This document shows positions 47,492 through 58,015 of a DNA stretch of 64,000 nucleotides, piece after piece. The stretch is taken from positions 115,511,362-115,575,361 of the forward strand of contig OY740765.1 in the NCBI GenBank assembly GCA_963513935.1. Reading direction: 5' to 3'. A program made the position numbers and the translations under genes. The notes beneath the pieces were generated by a model. It was not told the origin of the DNA, searched no databases, and worked only from the letters and a program-made list of their open reading frames with translations. Origin of the DNA: Aphrophora alni. Taxonomy: Eukaryota > Arthropoda > Insecta > Hemiptera > Aphrophoridae. Position 1 is the stretch's first letter. Each line of letters begins with the position of its first letter.

Positions 47492-48559
47492 GTGAGTTGT
47501 ATTTAGAAGGAAATTTCTTTTAAATAATCTGCAGGAAATATTAAGTAGTGGAAACTGTTGTGTTCATTTTTTTCTTGTTGTTAAAAACAAAAAACCCCTC
47601 GGGTCATAATCGCCTAGTAAAAAAAAGGAAGAAGAGATCATAAAATAAAGACTCCTTGCTTTCGAATACTCTAATATCATCAGGGTCGGAAGAGAACAAG
47701 AGTTGGTCAAGAGAGACCCCATAAGAAAGATGAAAAATAGCGATCTAACTTAAGACTACATGAAAAAATGTGTTGATATAACTAGGGTCACAAGAAATTG
47801 TCACTTCCGTATAGCTGTGGCGATCCCAAGGGTATCTAGTTGGATTTACATCTTTTAAAATTTATTCTTGGGTTAGATTCCTCTCTCATTTTCCCTCTCT
47901 TGACCAACTCTTGTTCTTATCCGACTCTGACGCTATTAAAATAATTATTCGAGAGCTAAGGGATCTTTATTTTTTTATTTTCTCCTTTTTCTTTCTTTCT
48001 AAAACGATGATAACAGAGAGGTTTTCGCCATAAAAAACACACAAAAACAAAACATGAAAATATACTATAAGTCTCGACAAATAATTAGTCCTTTATAGGC
48101 CTATAGACTATGTTCATAGTTATTTAGGCGTCTCATGTTTAGCTTTAGGTTAGCCTACTAGTTTTATTTTTAACATTGTTCAATTGATAGACTGTAGGCC
48201 TATTCGACAAAGTTGCAGTACACATTTGGAGTGTCATAATTTAAAATGAAATACAATTATTTATTTTATGGCCTTTTTTTCTTCTTTTATAAGGTGGTGA
48301 TGACCGTTAGTTTTTTCGCCTTTAAACAACAAGGAAAAACTAAATAACAAACACATTTTCACACAAATATTTACAAGAAAAGAAATACTGAAATGAGCAA
48401 AAGTTGACACAGTTAATGAATTATAGAATAAATTATGCTAATATATTTGTATTATTATGTTTATTAAATAAGTAACATAATTTTATTTCAACTAGGTTAA
48501 ACTTTTTTTTTAAACCGTAATATAGGCCTATTGTAGGATAAGTAGTGAAATCATATAAA
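47492..48559. other. Intronic or intergenic DNA with an inverted pair of Rep-A copies
   Basis: Rep-A copies at about 47575-47790 (minus) and 47850-48055 (plus) face away from each other. A tail fragment lies at 48285-48330. No coding sequence seen. Confidence 0.55.
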
Positions 48560-51500
48560 CTAATATGAGAAATATATAAATGAGATTATTACAAATAAAT
48601 TAGAACAGAGAGATTTAAAAATTAGGATAAAGGAGTAAATAGTAAAAGTATTTTGAATATAACTAAATCATAAAATAAAATGAAATCAATTAAATATAAT
48701 TGATTATAGAATTTAAACAATTAAAAATAATTAATAACCACTAAAACGAATTAGTTATATTAGTCTATAATTGAAAATAATTGAATAATACAATTACTAA
48801 AATGGAGTTTTTGTAGAATTTGGAGAGTTATTAAAAATTAGAGTAATTAGCATCAAATATTGTAGTGTAGGGGCCTACGGGAATTAATTGAATAATGTAT
48901 ATTAATTTATTATATAAATCGATAATGGAATGTATTAGAGAATTTAAGAAATAAAAAAGAAATTTTAGAATATTTAGCAACATTTATTGAAGTTTATGGG
49001 AATGAATTGAATCATGTAATAATTGATTATATAAATCAATAGTGGAATTTATTATAGAATTTAACTAATTAAAAATAAATTGTAGAATAATTAGCAATAT
49101 ATAGACCTATTGGTATGTGGGAATTAATTTAATCATTTAATAATGTATTATATAAATCAATAATTGAATTAATTAAAGAATTTAACTAATTAAAAAGAAA
49201 TTGTAGAATAATTAGCAACATATATTGAAGTTTGTGGGAATTAATTAAAACGTATAATTACTAGTCTTATTTTATGAAATTATGCAATTTAATGTTAAAG
49301 ACATTTCAACTGTAATGATAAAACAATTAAATCATATAATTAGTACAAGAAACTATTATCCCACTTATTAACAAATTATAGAATAATTCAAAACTATGTT
49401 TAACTATTAAGGGAAATAATTATGTCATATAATTACCAAAACAAATCAGTAATTAGTGAAACCTAGTTAAATTATTTGGCGAAAATTACAAATTTAGAAT
49501 ATATTCTAGAGTAATTAGTAAAACCTAGTTAAATTGTTTGCGGAAAATTAATACTCAATATATTCTAGAGTAATTAGTAAAACCTAGTTAAATTGTTTGC
49601 GGAAAATTAATACTCAATATATTCTAGAGTAATTAGTGAAACCTAGTTAAATTATTTGGCAAAAATTACAAATTGAGAATATAATCTAGAGTAATTAGTA
49701 AAACGTAGTTAAATTGTTTGCGGAAAATTAATACTCAATATATTCTAGAGTAATTAGTGAAACCTAGTTAAATTATTTGGCAAAAATTACAAATTGAGAA
49801 TATAATCTAGAGTAATTAGTAAAACCTAGTTAAATTGTTTGCGGAAAATTAATACTCAATATATTCTAGAGTAATTAGTGAAACCTAGTTAAATTATTTG
49901 GCAAAAATTACAAATTTAGAATATATTCTAGAGTAATTAGTAAAACCTAGTTAAATTGTTTGCGGAAAATTAATACTCAATATATTCTAGAGTAATTAGT
50001 AAAACCTAGTTAAATTGTGTGGGGAAAATTAATACTCAATATATTTTAGAATAATTAGTAAAACCTAGTTAAAATTTTTAAGGAAAATTAATACTCAATA
50101 TATTATAGAGTATTAGTAAAACCAAGTTATATTCTTTGGGGAAAATTAAATGATATAACTATTGGAATAAATTTATTATAGAATTTTATAAATAATAATA
50201 CATTATAGGTCAATTAGTGAAACCATTATGGGAAATAATTAAATTATATAAGTACAAATCTAATTGATTAAAGTATTATACCAATTAATAATATGTTATA
50301 GAATAATTTGTCAAATATGGTTAACTATTAAGGGAAATAAATAAATAATAGACTATAATTACCATTACTAATTAATATTAAATTATAAAATAATTATTGA
50401 AATCACCCTCAAATATTAAATAATATCAATATTAAATTGAATTGATTTCCGAATGTTAACTATTAACCATAAATTCTATAAAAATCAGTGTTAGTGAAAA
50501 TATTATGAGAAAAATTTGTATCAGACATTACTAAAACAAATTGATTATACAATTCTACCAGTTAATAATACATTTTAGGCCACTTAAAAAAAATCTTTTG
50601 CACCTATTATTGAATATAATTAAATAAAATAATTACTAAACTAAATTTATTATATAATTCAATCAATCATAAATTGTTGAATAATTAATGAAACCATATT
50701 CAAATTATGGCAAAGAATTAAATCACATAATTACTGATCCAAATAGATTAGACAATTTATTCAATCTATCATAATTTCTAGAATAATAATGAAACTATAC
50801 TCAACTACAATTGGAAATAATTCAAAATTAAGTAATAGTAGCATTTAACGCTCAATCATAATTTCTAGAATGTTTAATGACACCATATTCAACTATTATT
50901 GGAAATAATAAATCATATTTTATAATAAACCAAATTTATTATAGAACTTTATAAACTAAAATTAAACCCAGACGATGTACTGAAACCATATTCAACTATT
51001 ATGGGAAATGAAGAAATCATGTAATAATTAGAATGAATTGATTATAGAGTCTAAATATTTAAAAACAATAACATAAATAAAAAAATTAGTGATCATTTGT
51101 TTAACTTTTACGCGAAATTAGGTAGGTCTAAATGAATTGATTAAGATAATAAATTGACTATAAAGTCTAAAATGTCCTCAATCAAATCTAGACTATGCAG
51201 TGAAACTATTGTTTAAATAATAAGAGATATATAATCGATATTAATTGAGCTCATTAAACACATTGATTAGAGAGTCTAAAATATTTCCAATAAAATGTAT
51301 TTAAAGCTTTGTTAAACTACTACAAGCAATAATTAAATTAATTAAAATAACTAGGTGTTTATGCACTCTAAAACATTTCAATAAAATCTACACCAGGCAT
51401 TTAAAGCTTTGTTAAATTACTACAAAGAATTTAAAATTAATTTAAATAAATAATGTTTTATGGATTCTAAAATATTCCCAATAACATTTACACAAATTAT

Positions 51501-51560
51501 TTGAAGCTTTGTTAAACTATTATAAGGAATCGTTAAATGAAATAAAAAATTTAATTATTC
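48560..51560 (+). repeat. AT-rich satellite-like region Sat-3
   Basis: Three kilobases of strongly AT-rich degenerate tandem sequence, with recurring 'GAATAATTAG', 'GGGAATTAATT' and 'TTATAGAATTTA' phrases at irregular spacing. A well-conserved core at about 49440-50115 has about eleven units of 59-62 bp. Two unit types mostly alternate: one with 'TTGTTTGCGGAAAATTAATA', the other with 'TTATTTGGCAAAAATTACAA'. No coding capacity. Confidence 0.85.
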
Positions 51561-51583
51561 TAATATTCAGAAGCATTTCTAAA

Positions 51584-52481
51584 TTAAATCACAAACTACA
51601 TTGATATTAAAATTCATAGTTACAAAATTATCTATCTTACACTTAATTAAATCACAAACTTCATTGATATTAAAATTCATAGTTACAAAATTATCTATAT
51701 TACACTTAATTAAATAACAAACATCATTGATATTAAAATTCATAGTTACAAAATTATCTATATTACACTTAATTAAATCACAAACTTCATTGATATTAAA
51801 ATTCATAGTTACAAAATTATCTATATTACACTTAATTAAATCACAAACTTCATTGATATTAAAATTCATAGTTACAAAATTGTCTATATTACTATTTATT
51901 AAATCAGAAACGTCTTTGATATTAAAATTCATAGTTACAAAATTATCTATATTACACTTAATTAAATCACAAACTTCATTGATATTAAAATTCATAGTTA
52001 CAAAATTGTCTATATTACTATTTATTAAATCAGAAACGTCTTTGATATTAAAATTCATAGTTACAAAATTATCTATATTACACTTAATTAAATCACAAAC
52101 TTCATTGATATTAAAATTCATAGCTACAAAATTGTTTATCTTACTCTGAATTAAATCTCATACTTCATTGATAATCAAATTCATAGCTACAAAATTGTTT
52201 ATCTTACACTTAATTAAATCACAAACTTCATTGATATTAAAATTCATAGATACAAAATTGTCTATCCTACACTTAATTAAATAACTAACTTCATTGATAT
52301 AAAAATTCATAGCTACAAAATTGTTTATCTTACTATGAATTAAATCACAACCCTCAATAATACTCAAATTCATGTAGCTATGAATTTTAATATAAATGAG
52401 GTTAGTGATTTAAATATGAATAAGATAAACAATTTTGTATCTATGAATTTTAATATCAATGATCTTTGTGATATAGACTAT
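51584..52481 (-). repeat. 63-bp minisatellite Sat-4 with an orientation switch
   Basis: About twelve and a half 63-bp units run from 51584 to 52373, then the orientation flips at about 52374-52380 and roughly one and a half units follow in the opposite sense. Because 63 is divisible by three, frames stay open for 180 codons on the minus strand (21-residue unit MNFNINEVCDLIKCNIDNFV plus T) and 140 on the plus strand. Two unit variants alternate in the middle. An open frame on both strands and no flanking gene argue against a protein. Confidence 0.9.
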
Positions 52482-52494
52482 TTAGTCCACAATT

Positions 52495-53190
52495 TTCACT
52501 TAGTTTCGTGCTTTCATGTACATATCAGGTACATTTTGATCAACTCTTGTTATTTTCCGACCCTGACATTTTTAGAGTAGATTATTCCAGGGCTAGGGAT
52601 AATTATTTTATGATTTTTTCTTTTTTTTTATAAGGCGATGATGACCGAAAGGATTTTTGTGTTTTGTCATGTAGTATCAGGTTAGATCTGTCTCTGTCGT
52701 CTTTCCTATCAAGTATATCTTGGCCAACTCTTGTTCTTTTGCGACCCTAACGTTTTAGAGTATTACAAGACTAGTGGTTTTTATTTTATGATTTTTTCTT
52801 TTTTTTTATAAGGCGATGATGACTTAATTTTTTTATTTTTGTTCCATCTAGTCTCGGTTTAGATACTTTCATCTTTCCTATTAGTTATATCTTGACCAAC
52901 TCTTGTTCTTTTTTAACCCTGACGTTTTTAGGTATTCCAGCGGTAGGTGTATTTATTTTATTTTTTAATTTCCCCCCTTTTCCCTAAGGTGATGATGACT
53001 GAAAGGTTTTTTTGCATTGTTTCATGTAGTTTCGGGTTAGATCCCTCTCTTTAATTTTTCTTGTCAGGTATATCTTCACAAATCCTTGTTATTTTCCGAC
53101 CCTGACATTTTTAGAGTATTCGAGGGTTAGGAGTATTTATTTTATGATTCCCCACTTTTTATAAGGCGATGATGACTGTAAGGTTTTCCT
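52495..53190 (+). repeat. Rep-A, four tandem copies of about 175-190 bp
   Basis: Each unit contains 'ACCAACTCTTGTTCTTTT', 'GACCCTGACGTTTTTAGAG' and a T-rich run followed by 'ATAAGGCGATGATGAC'. The same family is scattered elsewhere, in both orientations and often as pairs. It ends about 360 bp before the transcription-factor exon. Confidence 0.85.
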
Positions 53191-53549
53191 TCAAACAACA
53201 AGGAATAAACTGATTGTATAGTAATGAAATTAAAAAATAGCATTGAAGCATGAAGTTCGGTTTCAGTCAGAATCACGTAAATAGAGGCTTGATCAGTAAG
53301 AACACTCAGAAGACTAAATCTTTCGAGGTAGCAAAAAGTTTGTTTTGTGTACAATAAGGCAAATCTGTAACATCATTGGGTGAACTCTTGTTTAATTTTA
53401 AGATTTTATTACAGACAAACCACTCGTTATTCTAGTTTAAAGATTAATTGTAATATAAAGTAACGCCAAGCGTTAATTGAAAATAATTTCTAGAAAATAA
53501 TTTTAAAAAAATGAGAAATTTTAGTTAAAATTCCTTCCTTTATTTACAG
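53191..53549 (+). other. Intron end upstream of the coding exon
   Basis: AT-rich DNA ending in the pyrimidine-rich TTCCTTCCTTTATTTACAG, a strong splice acceptor at 53549. The 70-codon minus-strand frame (53142-53354) is not supported. Confidence 0.6.
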
Positions 53550-54169
53550 AGTCGTTGCGGCGCATGTCTTCAGAATGGACAGCGAATCCAAGGACTGCAG
53601 CTCAGATTCAACAGTAAACATTAAAAAACGTCGTACACCTCGTCCCTTCTCTATAGAATCTATAATGGGACTGAACAGCGACACGAGTATGGATATAGAA
53701 GAATCGACAAAATATAAAAACAAGAACAGAACTGAAGGAACAGGACTGAATCATATATTTTTAGAAACACTTGTTAACTGTAGTTCACCGGAAGATATTA
53801 TTAAATGTAGTGACAAATACAGAAAGAACGGAGAAATGACGACAAACAATGATGAAAGGCCGACGGAAGGACAGGAACCTACGCAAACTGTCGACATACC
53901 GCTAACTAATCAACACTTGTTATACCCTGTGCCCATGGATTTCAATCAACATTTAGTGAATTCTTACTTGTGCAATCCCATGCTCTCCTACAGATTACCT
54001 CTACCCCCGAGTCATCATTTCCAGTTTATTCCGAACCCGGATGTTCTTGTCCCTTATCTAGCGCCTCCACTGCATTCACCCGGTGGAGAAAACGAGTCTG
54101 ATGATTCCAGATCTAACTCCAGATCTCCTGTCTCGCCACACGACCTGACGACACATAGGCTTCAGTCTG
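53550..54169 (+). CDS. N-terminal exon of a transcription factor with an eh1 repressor motif
   Basis: The only convincing host coding exon. It is bounded by a strong acceptor (ending 53549) and a consensus donor CTG|GTAAGT at 54169/54170. The likely start is ATG 53575 (MDSESKDCSSDSTVN), giving 198 residues plus one base (phase 1). The frame is also open back to the acceptor, so an upstream start in an earlier exon is possible, and an ATG at 53564 in another frame makes a short overlapping ORF. Residues about 19-31 read RTPRPFSIESIMG, a clear eh1 motif (F-x-I-x-x-I-M), which recruits the Groucho co-repressor. The rest is low in order: a Pro-rich stretch (LPLPPSHHFQF, LAPPLHSPGG) and a Ser/Asp/Arg-rich end (SDDSRSNSRSPVSP). 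This is the usual N-terminus of an NK/EMX/Not-type homeobox or a forkhead or T-box factor. No DNA-binding domain is present before 64000, so the exact family stays open. Confidence 0.8.
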
Positions 54170-55035
54170 GTAAGTTTAAAATCTAATTTCACTTGTTGGA
54201 TGCACTAATCTTATGCATTAGCCTCAGAAGGGTTGCCATATGAACATTTTCCAAATGAAGGTTTTTGCCTCTAAATATAAATTTAGTTTTATTCTAAAAA
54301 ATACACTGTAATTGTACAATTTATTATTGGAATATCAGTCATCTTTAACCAGTAAGCGATGATTGGTCCGATACACATCTATAAGTATGGTCTCCCTATT
54401 TTATTGACTTAATATTTTGTCGCATGAAGTAGTACATATTTTAACAGTAATACCTGCGTGAAGAAGAAAAAAGACTATAATAATTTAGATGAAAACAATG
54501 TAGCTAAACAATCATAGGACATAATTCACGTAATGGAATACCCACTAAAATACATAATTTAACACTTCTTTACTCAATCTAACTCCATATTTTTATAAAT
54601 CAACATAACAACAAAATAATATTAGGCCTACAATAATTCCACCACTAAGTTACGAAATATTTACTAATTTATCTAATTTAAATCAACAATACAAACCAAA
54701 AGTATTATTATTTTTCTCAAATAATTTGTATTATACAACCCTAACTACAAACTTTACGAAACTGTATTACCTTTTACATGTTTTTATATTTAGCGGCATC
54801 AAATAATTACAAATATTTTCGCCCATAAATAAAAATGTGTTTAAAAACAATCCTGATTGCCTTCTGACATTAAACCGGGATCTGTTAGGAATTTTTTATT
54901 AGGTTGGATATTTATTCTGGGGTAAGTTCAACAACTACCAGAACAATTAGCAGAGTGTTAACAATAGTTGGGACATGATGTAAGAAGTTAGCAAATCGCT
55001 GAGCTCGCAATCACCAATACGTAACACATTGTTGA
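54170..55035 (+). other. First part of the downstream intron
   Basis: AT-rich DNA beginning with the GTAAGT donor. No exon-like open frame is recognised. If splicing is as inferred, the next exon lies more than 9.8 kb away, outside the window. Confidence 0.5.
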
Positions 55036-55039
55036 AAGA

Positions 55040-55048
55040 TATATAAAG
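55040..55048 (+). promoter_or_regulatory. TATA-box-like TATATAAAG
   Basis: TATATAAAG lies about 45 bases before the 67-bp minisatellite, in a GC-richer block that begins TGTTAACAATAG (54956). It could mark an internal promoter or the remains of an LTR. No matching second LTR or target duplication is visible. Confidence 0.25.
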
Positions 55049-55085
55049 CCAAGGTTGGTAGAAGATCGAGGTCTGACTCTGTACG

Positions 55086-55462
55086 GAGTGATCGACGGTC
55101 AGTTGTCGGCGGTCGGAGTTAGCACGGAGTTTCCGGGAGGTCAAACTCAGCACGGGTGATCGACGGTCAGTTGTCGGCGATCGGAGTTAGCACTAAGTAG
55201 CGGGAGGTCAAATTCAGCACGGAGTGATTGACGGTCAGTTGTTGGCGGTCGGAGTTAGCACTAAGTAGCGGGAGGTCAAATTCAGCACGGGTGATCGACG
55301 GTCAGTTGTCGGCGATCAGAGTTAGCACTAAGTAGCGGGAGGTCAAATTCAGCACGGAGTGATCGACGGTCAGTTGTTGGCGGTCGGAGTTAACACAGAG
55401 TTGCCGGGAGATCAGACTCAGCAAGGAGTGATCGTCGGCTATTTGTTGGCGGTCGGAGTACC
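55086..55462 (+). repeat. Minisatellite, about 5.6 units of 67-70 bp
   Basis: Units contain 'GATCGACGGTCAGTTGT', 'GGTCGGAGTTAGCAC' and 'CGGGAGGTCAAATTCAGCAC'. Two unit forms alternate (ending ACGGGT or ACGGAGT; GGCGATC or GGCGGTC). It is much richer in G+C than its surroundings. Frames across it are not conserved, so coding is unlikely. Confidence 0.9.
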
Positions 55463-57030
55463 CTAGAGGAATCAATCAGCATTGTTGGTTCTGCAGGAGA
55501 ACCAAGAACGCTTCGTGAGAACAAAGACTACGAATAATTGCGGCTGAGCTTCCACAAGCTTCGTGTGTATTTTGTATCTTACATTAACTGCGTATAGATT
55601 AGCCTATTTGAAGAGAGTTTGATTGAATTTAATAATTGCATATTACTACTTTCTTAATGTCAGCCAGGCCTTATCATGCTTCGTAGTTGTCTATAAATTA
55701 AAGACTTTCCATCTCGGTTCTGGAGGGCTTAGAAGCTATACATATTTGAAGGAGCCTCCACTAGCTCCGCTCGTATCGGGATTCGGCCCTGCCGGATCTC
55801 ATAACTATACAAATATCATTAAAATGTTTTCTGCAAAGGACATTCGTCGCTTTCAACAACACAATGGTTACATCAATTTGGAATTAGGTAGTTGCCACAA
55901 GTAGGCTATTATTAAAAGTTAATCTACTAATCAAGACACGGTTATTGCTCAATTTAATGCTTTCTTTAGCCTAAGACAATCAGTTTAAAACAAATGTGAC
56001 TCTAGAGCGGTTGCCAAATTTAACATTCAATTACAATAAAGTGGCCACATTTAGCACAGAGCTCAGGTAAATAGAGCAATAACACTAACAGCAACAGTTA
56101 GTGTGATGTCGCAGTCGACGCCTTCAAAAATTAATTGTTTCTGTTTTATTCCTAGAACAGCCGACAAAGATTTCTTTACCAGAGGAATGCCTAACGATGT
56201 CGGTATAGAACCAATAAGTTAAAACGTAGGAATGCTGTTTATGTACATAACAGAATAGGGGAAGGGTGAAGAATCTCCGGATAAAGTTCACGTTAGTTAT
56301 CCGGTGGGAGGGGAGGGGGGGTCCCTTCAACAATACTTAACCAACTCCGATTTTTGACTGATCTTCATGTTTCAGGGCTTATAACTTATAAGCTATTCAA
56401 CTAAACTTATAACACACTAAATTAGATACAAATTTGTAGATTTCAATTCTGCATGTACCAACGCCACCTCTCTACGGTATAAAATAGCGAAGATATTGTA
56501 CAAAATAATTTCGACCTTCGAAGAAAATTTTATATTTGTACTAGATTTGGCAGGGCCTAGTCACCGACACGAGCGTAGCGAGTGGAGGTTCCATATATAT
56601 ATATATATATAGCCTATAGCTTTGAGTATTACCAAGACCGAAATACTGACACTTATTGTCACTTGAAAATGGAGCCTTATTAAGGAAACTTGGCTATCAC
56701 TATGGTCATCATCAAGTAGAGAACTAGGAAACGCATTTTTTGAATAAAGCAAAAATCAGTTTTATGGCTAAGGAAAACTGGATCTAAGTTTTATTGACCT
56801 AACTGGATCCTACACCTTTTTTTTATGTAGTCTTGAGTTAGATCCCTCTCTTTCATCTTTTCTTTCGGGAATGACTTCTGATGGTGAATGACAGGATGAT
56901 GGTGGTGGTGGGGGGAGCTTGTTCATTTATTCATATTACATCGGGAAATATTGGGTCTCCAATATTAGAGGGATGGTTGGGTGAAGTTTTTTTTGAAATT
57001 ATGGATAACTTAACTTAATGTTTAAGTACA
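55463..57030. other. Intron-like DNA with dispersed repeats
   Basis: A 93-codon plus-strand frame (55623-55904) overlaps 'CCTGCCGGATCTCATAACTA', a dispersed-repeat phrase also found inverted near 36775, so it is not called. 56410-56590 matches 36640-36840. A minus-oriented single copy of the 88-bp repeat lies at about 56685-56775 and a Rep-A fragment at 56790-56870. A short (AT)n run is at 56594-56611. Confidence 0.5.
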
Positions 57031-57032
57031 TA

Positions 57033-57330
57033 CAGAGTGTCTCATAAAAGGTGGACTGGCTCCTTTCGGAAAACGAACAAAATATGTCAAATAACATATA
57101 GGCCTAGTCGAATTCCGCTTCATTATCCGTCTATGCCTATTTGTTCTTTTATAAAAAAACCATTATAACTTTAAAAATAGAAAAGATTGAGTTCAGATTT
57201 GTTTTAAGCATTTCGTATGTTACGTTTTACAAGTGTAGGCCTACCAAACACAGACTTCGTAATTTTCAAAATGGCGGCCGTTTAAAACTTTCAACGTCAA
57301 ATATTTTCAAAAACGTTAAAGTAAAAAAAA
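57033..57330 (+). repeat. Long-TIR relic of the DD41D-like family
   Basis: Begins CAGAGTGTCTCATAAAAGGT directly after a TA, followed by 'TTATCCGTCTATGCC' and, at 57260, 'TTTTCAAAATGGCGGCCGTT'. This is the same module order as the DD41D element's inverted repeat. No partner end was found. Confidence 0.65.
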
Positions 57331-57654
57331 AAAGTTTAAACACCTAATGACGAATCCTAAAATTGAGGTCAAAACTTAAAGTTTCTTAAAAATAAAAAAA
57401 AAGTTAACCTAAAAGTCGATAATAAAACATCATGGGACTTACCCAGCCACATCATACAATGTAATACAAGGAGATCTTATAAATTTAATGCTCAAAAGTT
57501 GTTTTGGTGGGGGGGATGTTAAATTGTATTGGTAGATCAAGATGTCTTACCCAGTAGGATAAATTGTTTAAAGAAGTTGTCACAAAGCTTTTCTGAACAT
57601 CATAATTGGGTATCACTATTTACTTGACATCGATAAGGCCCTCGTAGATATATT
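57331..57654. other. AT-rich spacer
   Basis: Nothing gene-like. 'GGACTTACCCAGCCACATCA' and the bases after it resemble phrases near 38880 and 40600, probably another old dispersed repeat. Confidence 0.45.
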
Positions 57655-58015
57655 AACCATAAAACAGATTTCGAAAAAAAAGTGTTTCCTAGTTTTCTGA
57701 TAGATGTCTATAGGGATTGCCAAGTTATCCTTAACCATAAAACTGATTTTTACTTTATTCAAAAGAAAGTGTTTCCTTGTTCTCTGCTAGATGCCTTAAG
57801 GGATTGCCAAGTTATCCTTAACCATAAAACTGATTTTTACTCTATTAAAAAAAGTGTTTCCTTGTTCTTTACTAGATGCTTATAGGGATTACCAAGTTTT
57901 TCTTAACCATAAAACTGATTTTTACTTTATTAAAAAAAAAATGTGATTCCTAGTTCTCTGATTGATGTCTATAGGGATTGCCAAGTTTTCCTCAACTATA
58001 AAACAGATTTTTAGT
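57655..58015 (+). repeat. Tandem repeat, about four units of about 88 bp
   Basis: Units run from 'AACCATAAAACTGATTTTTA' through 'GTGTTTCCTTGTTCTCT' to 'AGGGATTGCCAAGTTATCC'. A single inverted unit lies about 0.9 kb upstream (56685-56775). The frame at 57682-57885 is a by-product of the repeat. Confidence 0.88.

Noticed and set aside
51579..52149. Long repetitive open frames (180 codons minus, 140 codons plus)
   Set aside because: They follow automatically from a 63-bp unit without stops, are open on both strands and have no gene context.
49440..52481. CRISPR-like arrays of regular repeats
   Set aside because: The units are directly adjacent or vary throughout, without unique spacers, and the genome is eukaryotic.
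55623..55904. 93-codon plus-strand frame
   Set aside because: It overlaps a dispersed-repeat phrase that also occurs inverted near 36775, so a host gene is unlikely.
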